From SZUA-365 sp964635845 (GTDB taxonomy: Bacteria > Bacteroidota > Ignavibacteria > SZUA-365): a stretch of 23,988 nucleotides of DNA. Position numbers and translations under genes: made by a program. The notes under the pieces are model-generated. The model was not told where the DNA came from and ran no database searches. It saw only the letters and a program-made list of their open reading frames with translations. Position 1 is the first letter of the stretch. The number at the start of each line of letters is the position of its first letter. Positions 13,485-21,400 of this stretch are shown one piece after another. The stretch is taken from NCBI GenBank assembly GCA_964635845.1, contig CAZWNO010000061.1, positions 1 to 23,988 of the forward strand. Reading direction: 5' to 3'.

Positions 13485-14744
13485 TCAACGCTTCGTCAGC
13501 CAGTGCAGCGGGTCCTGCTTGAGACGCTTGTACCACAATTCGAAATGCAGGCGGGGACCGGAGACACCCTCGCCGGAGCGGGCGATGACCTGTCCCGCGA
13601 TCACCTTCTTATCCCTCCGGACGAGTATTTCCGACAGATGCGCATAGACGGTCATGAAGCCGTCGTCGTGACTGATGATGAGCAGGTTGCCGACACCCGC
13701 GATGAAGCTGATCACGGTGACGGTGCCGTCGGCGACGCAGCGTACCTGCGAGCCTTCGGGAACGGCGATATCGATCCCGTTATTGAGCGTGACCGTGCCC
13801 AGACGCGGATTGATGTGCTCTCCGAATGACTCCACCACCGCGCCCTGCGCCACGGGCCAGGGCAGGCGTCCCCGCAGCCTGCCGAATTTCGTGTTCGATA
13901 TGGGGACGCTCGGAAGCGGAGCGGGCTCGGGCTTGCCCTCCTTCTTCGCCTTCGCCCGACGCGCGGATTCGAGCTTCACGCGTTCGCGCTCGATCAGATC
14001 GGAGATCAGGCGCTCGATTTTCCGCGCCGCGGCTTGTTTGCGGCGGAGTTGGGTTTCGTAGGACTGCTTGTCCTGCCGCACCTTCTCCAGCAAACCGCGC
14101 TGCTCGGTCACCCTCCGCCGGAGAACGCCCTCCTCGCTGCGCTTCTCGTGGATGGAGAGCTGCTGCTCCCGCAGCTTTTCCTCGAGCATCATTTTCTGGA
14201 GTTCAATCTCCCTTTTTCTTTTTCGGATCTCCTCCGCCTGCCGCCGCTGCCGCTCCGAGTAGGCCTTGAGGTATTTCGACCGGATGAACATTTCGTTGAC
14301 GTTCTGCGACGAGAGCAGAAGTTCCGTGTCGTGCGTGCGGCCGCGCTTGTACATGCCGACGATGATGCGCGCGAATTCCCGTTTCAGTTTCCGCAGTTCG
14401 TTCTCCGCCGTGGCGAGATTGAGCTGCGCGATCGCGATTTCCTTTTGATTCTCCGCAATGTCCTCGGTCAGGCGCGAAACCAGCGACCGGATGAGCGTGG
14501 TCTGCCGGTCGTAGTCGTCGAGACGGGTCAGCGTACTGCGCTCACGTTTCTGGCTTTCCTGTATGCGATCCTCGTATCTCCGGATCTGTTGGCGCAGTCC
14601 CTCCAACTCTTTCTGTTTCGCCGTGACAGTCGGCGTCGCTTTCTTTTTTTTCTTCTGCGCTTGCAGCGGCTCCACCAATCCCGCACTGAAGAGCATGACG
14701 GCGATGAGCATCGTGATTCCAATATCCCGCCGCCCGCTGTTCAT
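13485..14744 (-). CDS. EnvC-like murein hydrolase activator, coiled coil plus degenerate LytM
   Basis: Secreted/periplasmic protein that probably activates septal amidases. Residues 1-29 form a signal peptide (TMLIAVMLFSAGLVEPLQAQ). Residues about 38-285 are a long Lys/Arg/Glu-rich coiled coil. Residues about 300-419 form a LytM/M23 domain (GIDIAVPEGSQV, VYAHLSE, LHFELW). The first metal ligand of HxxxD is Asn321 (NNGID) and the first His of HxH is Arg398 (RLH), while His369 and His400 remain. This matches the inactive EnvC/NlpD type rather than an active endopeptidase. The length (419) is as E. coli EnvC. It lies downstream of the DUF4292 lipoprotein gene, a pairing common in Bacteroidota, but has its own candidate promoter. 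Confidence 0.88.
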   Translation of the reverse strand: MNSGRRDIGITMLIAVMLFSAGLVEPLQAQKKKKKATPTVTAKQKELEGLRQQIRRYEDRIQESQKRERSTLTRLDDYDRQTTLIRSLVSRLTEDIAENQKEIAIAQLNLATAENELRKLKREFARIIVGMYKRGRTHDTELLLSSQNVNEMFIRSKYLKAYSERQRRQAEEIRKRKREIELQKMMLEEKLREQQLSIHEKRSEEGVLRRRVTEQRGLLEKVRQDKQSYETQLRRKQAAARKIERLISDLIERERVKLESARRAKAKKEGKPEPAPLPSVPISNTKFGRLRGRLPWPVAQGAVVESFGEHINPRLGTVTLNNGIDIAVPEGSQVRCVADGTVTVISFIAGVGNLLIISHDDGFMTVYAHLSEILVRRDKKVIAGQVIARSGEGVSGPRLHFELWYKRLKQDPLHWLTKR

Positions 14745-14773
14745 GCATGCCTGAGGTTCGTCCGCATAACAAA

Positions 14774-14802
14774 AACTTACGGATTCGGCAAGCGAAAACC
14801 AA
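14774..14802 (-). promoter_or_regulatory. Promoter of the EnvC-like gene
   Basis: On the minus strand TTGGTT (14802-14797), 17 bases, TAAGTT (14779-14774), about 30 bases before the start codon. It fits the TTGnnn-17-TAnnTT pattern of other units. Confidence 0.5.
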
Positions 14803-14876
14803 TGAAAGCGTTGAGGTTAGGAAGGTTGGTTCACGGGAAAGTTGAGGGGAGCGGGGGTGATAAGATGGATAGATTA

Positions 14877-14962
14877 ATTGATGGAAAGATGGAAAGATGA
14901 CAAGATGACAAGATGACAAGATGGAAAGATGGAAAGATGACAAGATGGCTATCTTGTCATAA
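14877..14962. repeat. Octamer array GATGACAA / GATGGAAA ending in a hairpin
   Basis: About eight degenerate units, the same as those at 7648-7695. The last units are followed by an inverted copy: ATGACAAGAT (14937-14946) pairs exactly with ATCTTGTCAT (14951-14960) around a GGCT loop, and further inverted units run to the stop of the lipoprotein gene. Confidence 0.8.
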
Positions 14963-14980
14963 TGTCATCTTGTCATTCTG

Positions 14981-15802
14981 TCATTGATACGTAATGCGCC
15001 TGGCAGACTTCGGATATGAGAAAGTAAATTCCATCGGCAGATCGTTGACCGTCATGCGCTCATAGGCGATCGTGAGATTTTCCTCATCGACGGGACGGGT
15101 GACGCTCACGAGCTGCGGCAGTTCGAGATCGCCCTTGCGCCGGAAATCGCGGAAGAGAATTTCCTCGAGGATCTCACCCTCGTCGCCGCGGCGGACGAAA
15201 CGCCGCACGGCGAGCGTGGCGAGATCGACCGTGTACTCGAGCGATTGTCCCTCCGTCTCCCAGGTGAGGACATAGCCGTCATCCTTCATCACGCCCGCGG
15301 GAGCTGCGTCGACGGGCGCCGACGCGAAACCGAGCGTACCCGTGAGGATATCCTGCACTTCGGCGAACGCGATCGGGAATCGCAGCACGCGGCGCAGGTT
15401 TTGCGGAGTCGTGGCGCCCTCGGTGATCGTGTTGTCGTAGCCGTTATAGAATTGAAAATGCTGTTCGGTGACCAGTCCGCGCGCGACGGTGACGCCGAAG
15501 GGACCGTTGATTTCCAGCTGCAGGCTGTCCGGCTTGAGGATGCCGACCTGGATCGTTCCGCCGCCGGAGAACTCGGGCGATTCGACCGATATCTTACCGG
15601 ATCCCCTGAGCGCGAGTACCTGGCGATTGCGCTGCTCGACGAGACGCATGACCTCCCGTGGATCGACGGGCTTCGACGTGTCGATGGCTGGTGGCGCCGC
15701 GCAGCCCGCCAGTGCCGCGAACACCGCGGCGAAGAGTGCAATCGTGCGAAAAGAAACGAAGCTGCTGATATCGATCAAACGTGCGGTCATGCGTGTTGCC
15801 AT
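14981..15802 (-). CDS. DUF4292 family lipoprotein
   Basis: Periplasm-facing or outer-membrane lipoprotein of the DUF4292 family, whose fold resembles LolB/LolA-type lipid-binding half-barrels. From 15802 (MATRMTARL) the lipobox FAALAGC puts the lipidated Cys at about residue 34. The body contains the family pattern of beta-strands LRGSGKISVESPEFSGGGTIQVGILKPDSLQLEINGPFG and a C-terminal strand ENLTIAYERMTVNDLPMEFTFSYP. Two other in-frame ATGs exist: 15847 would place the Cys at residue 49, unusually late, and 15790 at residue 30; no clear Shine-Dalgarno decides, so the start is uncertain. The adjacent EnvC-like gene supports an envelope role; what it carries is unknown. Confidence 0.82.
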   Translation of the reverse strand: MATRMTARLIDISSFVSFRTIALFAAVFAALAGCAAPPAIDTSKPVDPREVMRLVEQRNRQVLALRGSGKISVESPEFSGGGTIQVGILKPDSLQLEINGPFGVTVARGLVTEQHFQFYNGYDNTITEGATTPQNLRRVLRFPIAFAEVQDILTGTLGFASAPVDAAPAGVMKDDGYVLTWETEGQSLEYTVDLATLAVRRFVRRGDEGEILEEILFRDFRRKGDLELPQLVSVTRPVDEENLTIAYERMTVNDLPMEFTFSYPKSARRITYQ

Positions 15803-15930
15803 AGTGGATGATGCCGATGGAGCTGCAGCCTCACTGCCCGGCTGCATGAAGAAAGCCGCCGCGCGGCGGCGCCAGGAGGGATTTGCATGCGGTGAATTCC
15901 AGGGGACACGAGTTCATGTTCACGGAAAGA

Positions 15931-15959
15931 AATATAGCTGATAGGGAAGGGGTGTACAA
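15931..15959 (-). promoter_or_regulatory. Promoter of the DUF4292 lipoprotein gene
   Basis: On the minus strand TTGTAC (15959-15954), 17 bases, TATATT (15936-15931). It gives a leader of about 120 bases that contains the GC palindrome. Confidence 0.5.
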
Positions 15960-16131
15960 GGCAGTTGGGAGAGCACAACGGATTCCGGAGCCTGCCGGGG
16001 AGCCGGCAATGTCTGACGCCTCCCGCGGGAACCGCGGGAATAATGTTCGCCGCCGCCGGTGCCGATCGCGGGGAGTTTCCGGACCGTGGTCATGCGTCAG
16101 CCCTGAAAATACGACCGCATGAACGAGGCAC

Positions 16132-16160
16132 TTGACTGTGATTGTGGAATTTTCTACATT
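16132..16160 (+). promoter_or_regulatory. Promoter of rplU-rpmA
   Basis: TTGACT (16132-16137), 17 bases, TACATT (16155-16160), followed by TC, close to the Bacteroidota -7 pattern TAnnTTTG. It lies about 48 bases before the rplU ATG. Confidence 0.6.
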
Positions 16161-16207
16161 TCATATTCTTGAAGAGTGAAGAATATGACTTCTCATAAGG
16201 AATAGGA

Positions 16208-16519
16208 ATGTACGCGATCGTCAACATCAGCGGGAAGCAGTTCAAGGTAACCACCGCGCAGCAGCTCTACGTGCCGCTCCTCGAGTCCGAAGTGGGCAGC
16301 AAGGTCCAGTTCTCCGACGTCAAGCTTTATGCGGATGACAACGGTGTGCTCGTCGGCGCGCCCGCGGTGGAGACGGCGAAAGTGACCGCAACAGTGCTCG
16401 AGCACATGAAGGACGAGAAAGTGCTCGTCTTCAAGAAAAAGCGCCGTAAAGGGTATCGCAAGCTCAATGGCCATCGCCAGCAGCTGACACGCATCGAAAT
16501 CGAAAGCATCGAAAAATAA
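16208..16519 (+). CDS. rplU: 50S ribosomal protein L21
   Basis: Large-subunit ribosomal protein binding 23S rRNA. The 103 residues match L21 throughout: MYAIVNISGKQFKV at the start, VLEHMKDEKVLVFKKKRRKGYRKLNGHRQQLTRIEI at the end, which is the family signature region. It is followed after 18 bases by rpmA, the universal L21-L27 pair. AAGGAATAGG supplies the Shine-Dalgarno. Confidence 0.98.
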   Translation: MYAIVNISGKQFKVTTAQQLYVPLLESEVGSKVQFSDVKLYADDNGVLVGAPAVETAKVTATVLEHMKDEKVLVFKKKRRKGYRKLNGHRQQLTRIEIESIEK

Positions 16520-16537
16520 TTCTGACTGGAGTGACGC

Positions 16538-16795
16538 ATGGCTCATAAAAAAGGACTCGGCAGCTCCCGCAACGGCCGCGACAGCAATCCCCAGTATCTG
16601 GGTGTCAAGGCTTTCGGCGGCGAACTCGTGACGGCGGGATCCATCCTCGTCCGTCAGCGTGGCACGAAATTTCATCCCGGCAACAACGTCAAGCGTGGAA
16701 ACGACGACACGCTGTTCGCGCTCGTCGACGGCACCGTCACCTTTGAACGCGTCGGCAAGGATCGCAAGCAGATCAGCGTGTACCCGCAGGGCTGA
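16538..16795 (+). CDS. rpmA: 50S ribosomal protein L27
   Basis: Large-subunit protein whose N-terminus reaches the peptidyl-transferase centre. The 85 residues have the signature MAHKKGLGSSRNGRDSNPQYLGVK and RQRGTKFHPG. The N-terminus begins directly with AHKKG, without the cleaved extension found in Firmicutes. Shine-Dalgarno GGAG is present. It is the last gene of the operon, followed by an 18-bp triplet repeat and a rho-independent terminator. Confidence 0.98.
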   Translation: MAHKKGLGSSRNGRDSNPQYLGVKAFGGELVTAGSILVRQRGTKFHPGNNVKRGNDDTLFALVDGTVTFERVGKDRKQISVYPQG

Positions 16796-16849
16796 GATCC
16801 CGCAGTTCGCCGGGATCCCGCAGTTCACCAGGATCCCGCGGTTCGCCGG
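16796..16849 (+). repeat. Three tandem 18-bp repeats after rpmA
   Basis: Units GATCCCGCAGTTCGCCGG (16796-16813), a variant with ACCAG (16814-16831) and one with GCGG (16832-16849), starting at the first base after the rpmA stop. Adjacent units put GATCCCG and CGGGATC in inverted position, so hairpins can form at the unit borders. Confidence 0.85.
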
Positions 16850-16879
16850 GATACACATTTTCCCCCTCCCCGACTGTGC

Positions 16880-16909
16880 AAGGGATGTCGTTTCGACATC
16901 CCTTTTTTC
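16880..16909 (+). terminator. Rho-independent terminator of rplU-rpmA
   Basis: Perfect 11-bp stem AAGGGATGTCG / CGACATCCCTT with a TTT loop, continuing into a run of T. Confidence 0.92.
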
Positions 16910-16972
16910 GTATATTTTTTCTTTGAATTCAAGCGTCCGTTTCACACACCACAGATCAGGAGTTATCCCGCC

Positions 16973-17830
16973 ATGATGAAACGCTGGTTGATGCCGCTGT
17001 TCCTCGTCGCGCTTCCAATGCTGGTCGTCCTGCCGGGCTGCGGCGACGATGACGACAATCCGGCGGACCCCAACAAGGGTACGCAGCAAATCGATATCCG
17101 CCTGCATGCCGGCGATCAGTTCGAATACGACCGCTGGGACCTCGATCAGAATCAACAGAAGATCGATAGCACGAAGCGGAAATACGACGTCGAATTCAAC
17201 AAGGGCGTGGGATCGATTCTCCAGTACAACGACTGGTTCTTCCGTATCGGGAAGGATCGCTCGACCACCCTCCGCGACACGCTCATCATCCGTACCGAAA
17301 CCCTCACGCGCCCGAACGGAACCTCCTACACGGAAGAAGTCATGGCGTATGGATTCATATACCAGACGCTGCAGAAGTTCATCGCCCTCGTCATGCCGCT
17401 CGGCACAGTCGGTGTCCCGACCATTCCCGCGGAAACCTGGGACGTCATCGCGCGCTACTATGACGATAACGGCGTCGTGGTCGATCCCGGCTATGAGTGG
17501 CCGATCGGCCCGGAAACCGGTACTCTCATGAATTTCACCATCAACGGTCAGCCTGTACCCGTCACAGCCAAGCTCACCGGAAAGTACGAGGCCCGTGAAG
17601 AGAAAATCACCGCGAACAATCAGCAGATCACGACGTGGAAGTCCAGCGTGACCGCGACGTTCAATTTGCTCGGCAGTGTCGAACTGAAGGTCAAGGTCAA
17701 TATCTGGCTCTCCGACAATCCCAATACCATGGTCCGCGTCGTGCAGGAGAGCGCATCGACAACCATCCCCATCCTCAATCTGCCCTTCACTGTCAACGGC
17801 GATCACCAGGAACTACTGTCCTGGATTTGA
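16973..17830 (+). CDS. Hypothetical lipoprotein
   Basis: A 285-residue exported lipoprotein. The signal peptide ends in the lipobox VLPGC (Cys24), followed by an acidic linker GDDDDNPADPN. The rest is beta-rich without cysteines and begins with a DIRLHAGDQFEYDRWDLD segment like the small ligand-binding lipoproteins of Bacteroidota (a strand pattern with Tyr and Trp); no known domain is recognised. CAGGAG is 10 bases before the first ATG; the second ATG (16976) is possible. It is a single-gene unit between two terminators. It may be surface or periplasmic; the function is unknown. Confidence 0.82.
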   Translation: MMKRWLMPLFLVALPMLVVLPGCGDDDDNPADPNKGTQQIDIRLHAGDQFEYDRWDLDQNQQKIDSTKRKYDVEFNKGVGSILQYNDWFFRIGKDRSTTLRDTLIIRTETLTRPNGTSYTEEVMAYGFIYQTLQKFIALVMPLGTVGVPTIPAETWDVIARYYDDNGVVVDPGYEWPIGPETGTLMNFTINGQPVPVTAKLTGKYEAREEKITANNQQITTWKSSVTATFNLLGSVELKVKVNIWLSDNPNTMVRVVQESASTTIPILNLPFTVNGDHQELLSWI

Positions 17831-17855
17831 CAATCCGAAATTCTTTTTTCCATGG

Positions 17856-17883
17856 AAGCCGTCCTCACTGGACGGCTTTTTTA
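17856..17883 (+). terminator. Rho-independent terminator of the lipoprotein gene
   Basis: Stem AAGCCGTCC / GGACGGCTT with a five-base loop TCACT, followed by TTTT. Confidence 0.9.
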
Positions 17884-17896
17884 TCCCAAGTCATTA

Positions 17897-17928
17897 AAAA
17901 ATAGCAGGCTCGGATGACTCCGAGCCTG
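17897..17928 (-). terminator. Minus-strand terminator-like hairpin
   Basis: Nine-base perfect stem CAGGCTCGG (17905-17913) / CCGAGCCTG (17920-17928). On the minus strand it is followed after three bases by T6 (the A-run at 17897-17902), as a terminator for transcripts coming from the island to the right. Confidence 0.5.
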
Positions 17929-18424
17929 TTCGCCTGATAGTGATGAGTGGTATAGGGGAGGTGGGAGTTTATGCGACAAGACTACGTCGCATATTCTTTG
18001 GGTCAGAGCAGTCGTTTTTTCAGGGCAGATTCGATCCTGCCGATCCCTATATATGCAACAAGTATGCCAGTGATTTCGACTGCCGAATATGGCCCAAAAT
18101 CCCTATTTGTCGCAGCGACAGAATTTGTAGTGTACGAATTCCCTACGTGACCGATGTCGGGTTGTTCGGAATTCGAACGTGATCGGGTAAGCCGAATTGG
18201 AAGGGACGATCAATGGGATTGACCGCGGATGTGGAGTCGGATGCTCGATCGTGCAGTGAGTGAAATCCGCTTCCACGGTACTGCTCGCCGATCATGGAAG
18301 TGAGAACCGCGAAGATCGAATTCCGCTGCAGGCATTCACGGAGTCGCCGCGAATATGTTATATTTCACTTCCGTCGATTGCTTTCTCCCTCAACCGGTTT
18401 GTCATACCATCCGAAGATCGCCCC
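17929..18424. other. A/T-richer island without a convincing gene
   Basis: About 500 bases of visibly lower GC than the neighbours. Three frames stay open over about 200 bases: plus 17971-18150 (59 aa, with an unusually strong GGAGGTGGGAG before the ATG), plus 17940-18182 (80 aa), and minus 18209-18003, which lacks a start codon but ends in ...YIGIGRIESALKKRLL before a minus-strand terminator-like hairpin. No frame shows the GC3 bias of local genes. Short hairpins include ATGCGAC/GTCGCAT (17971-17992), GGCAG/CTGCC and GTCGC/GCGAC. It may be a gene remnant, a structured RNA or a repeat. A candidate promoter for the next gene (TTCACG 18335-18340, 18 bases, TATATT 18359-18364) lies at its right end. 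Confidence 0.45.
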
Positions 18425-21400
18425 ATGAGAGTTCTCCGCTCCTTCATCCCGATGTTTCTTGCATGTCTTTTCGTTCTCACAGGCAGTGCCGCGGCCGGAC
18501 CGGGCGATACGCTGGTCGTTCAGACCTTTACCTGGGATTCACCGTTGAATCCCGGCTGGGGTGCGCCCCGGGAAGGAAAGTTCTTTTTCCCCACGGCGGA
18601 GAAGCAATGGGAACGCGTGCTCATGTACTACAAGCTCAAGTGCGATCCCTCTCAGAATCCGGCCTGCGGTGAGTGGGATTATCTGACCTACACCAGGCTG
18701 TATGAACATACGGGGCGCTACGACTCGACGCAGGTGAAGCATCCGAACTATATCGTGTTCGGCGCGACGCCCGACTCGCTGGGCTACATGCTGTCGCCAT
18801 CGTACACGTATCTCCCGCGCATCGAAAAGCGCATCGTTTACGACGACACCGCGTCGCTGGCGGAGAGGAGCATCGGAGCCGGCGCGCTGGACCTGGAAAT
18901 CGCGCCCATCTCGGCGCGTCGGGATTTCCGAAGTTACATCATCTGGACGAGCGAGGAACTCACCGCCGCGGGAGTGACCGCGGAGAACATCACGGCGATG
19001 CGCTTCCAGGTCGGAGATATCGACGGGGGGCTGCACCGGCTCACCATCCGGCTGCGCCGGTACACGGGCAGCGGATGGGAGCACACAATACCACTGCGCG
19101 AGACGGGCTTCCTGACCGTGTTCGATGCTGCGATCACGCTGACGCCGAACAGCTGGAACACCATCCATTTCACCGATCCGTTCACCTACTGGGCGGGCGA
19201 CATCCTCGCCGAGTTCAGCGTCGACCGCATCGACGGCAGCGGCTTCACCCTGCTCGGCGACGCCACGGCCGAACCGAACATGTTCACGAGCATGGATACG
19301 GATGAATTGCTCTTTTTCCAGCCGCGCAGCTACGTTGACTGCGGACCCCTGGCCGAACTCAACGACACGCAGGCGTTCACCCTCGAGGCCTGGTTCAATC
19401 CCGCCTCCCTGCAGAACTGGACGAACATCGTCATGAAGTCCGCGGCCAACGAGAACCGCATCGGGATTCAGCTCAATCCGCCGGAGTCGGGGAAGAGCGA
19501 CATTTACTGCCTCGTCGGCAACGGGGAGAATTCATACGGCCGCAGCAACAACAGGCCGATTGGCACCAACACCTGGACGCATGTCGCGATGGTCTATGAT
19601 GGGACGGTCAACACGCAGGAGGGACGTCTGCTGCTGTATCTCAACGGCGAGAAGCAGCCGCTCGTGTTCAGCGGAACCATCCCCGCGTTCACCTCGGGCA
19701 ACAATGCGCATTTCGAAATCGCCTCGTCGGGAAGCAGTTACTTCAACGGTCTCATGGACGAAGTGCGTGTGTGGCGGAGCGCGCTCACGGAGGAGCAGGT
19801 GCGCGAACGCATGCAGGCGCGCGTCGATGCCAGCGATCCGCTGTTCGGCGAACTCATCTCCGCATGGAGCTTCGACGAGGGCAGCGGTGCGGTCGCGTAC
19901 GACAGCAAGGGCGCGCACGACGGCCGCATGCTGTACCCGCAGCGGCAGAGCTGGAAAGGCCGCCGCGCACGCGGATTCCAGCCGCTCGCCGCGCGTCCGA
20001 ACGTCGTCTTCGAGCAGGGCAGTTTCACCTCGCACGTCGAGCAGACGCTCGCCGTCGACACCATGGAGAAAGCCGGACTGATGGTCGTGCTCTACGGCGA
20101 CACCTCGCGCGCGAACATCCCGACGGACACGATGTATGTGTGGCCGACCTACTCGACCTACGTCTTCGACCAGGATGGGAATGCCGTGGATTCGACCGCC
20201 GTCCCGGCCGACGCATGGCTTCGCCGCGCGGACCATTTCTACTACCAGAATCCCTACGAAATCCTGAACCGCTACGAACTCGGACGCTTCATCACGCCCT
20301 ACGGCATCAACCTGAGTCTCGGCGAGGGATGGACATGGATCTACGATGTGACTGATTTCCTGCCGCTGCTGAAAGACTCCGTGCATCTGAGCGCGGGGAA
20401 TTTCCAGGAGCTGCTCGACATGAAATTCGCCTTCATCGAAGGCACGCCGCCGCGCGACGTCAGGAGCGTGCGCAACATGTGGCAGGGCGACTTCGCGCTG
20501 AGGACCTTCGATGCGAGCGTGCCGCCGCGCACGGTCGATCTCGATCCCGATGCGTCGATGTTCAAGCTGCGCACGACCGTGACGGGGCATCAGTTCGACA
20601 ACGCCACCAATTGCGCGGAGTTTTGTCCGAAAATACACTCCGTGAAGGTCGACGACCGCGAGCGCTGGAACTGGCAGATCATCCAGGAATGCTCGACCAA
20701 TCCGCTGCATCCGCAGGGCGGCACATGGATCTATGCGCGCGCGGGCTGGTGTCCTGGCATGGAAGGGAAGACGCAGGAATTCGAGCTCACTCCCTTCATC
20801 ACAGGCAGCACGGTCACACTGGATTACGATTCCGACTACGACGAATTCGGAAACTACGTCATGGAATCGCAGCTCGTCGCTTACGGTGCGCCGAACCACC
20901 AGGTCGATGCCGCCGTGGAGTCGATCATCGCGCCCAGCGACTACGAGATGAACCGCCGTTTCAATCCCTCCTGCGGTCAGCCGCGCGTCGTGATCCAGAA
21001 CCGCGGCGCGACGGAAATGACCAGCTGCGATATCATCTACGGCCTGCGCGGCGGAGCGAGCGAAACCTACCACTGGACGGGGCGCCTGGGCTTTCTCGAG
21101 AAGGAGACCGTCGACCTGCCGGCATTCGCCTGGGACGCATGGGGCGCCGCGAATATTTTCGATGTGCGCGTCAGCAATCCCAGTGGCGGGACGGACGAGT
21201 ATCCCCCGAACGACGCGCAGTTCTCCTCGTTCATTCCCACGCCGGTGTACGATGACGCGCTGATTTTCCGCTTCCGCACGAACAGCGCGCCGCAGGAGAA
21301 TCGCTGGGAGCTGCGCGACGGCGACGGTATGCTCGTTCTCAGCCGCAGCAGCTTCGCCGCCAACACGCTGCATATCGATACGCTGGACCTGCTGCCCGGA

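Larger units (their letters stand above)
14745..14980. other. 236-base gap with promoter and octamer repeat
   Basis: Between two minus-strand genes. The part near the EnvC-like gene holds a promoter; the rest is an array of GATGACAA/GATGGAAA units, ending in a hairpin. Confidence 0.6.
15803..16207. other. 405-base divergent region between the DUF4292 and rplU genes
   Basis: Contains a 16-bp perfect palindrome GCCGCCGCGCGGCGGC (15855-15870) in the lipoprotein leader, a minus-strand promoter (15931-15959) and the plus-strand rplU promoter (16132-16160). No gene is supported; short open frames lack codon pattern. Confidence 0.6.

Noticed and set aside
16193..17806. 537-codon open frame on the minus strand
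   Set aside because: It is antisense to rplU, rpmA and the lipoprotein and crosses two transcription units and a terminator.
17940..18182. 80-codon plus-strand ORF
   Set aside because: No Shine-Dalgarno, no domain, no codon bias, and it overlaps other open frames in an A/T-rich island; kept only as part of that island.
19532..21373. 613-codon open frame on the minus strand
   Set aside because: Antisense shadow of the PNGase-related gene with no recognisable motif.
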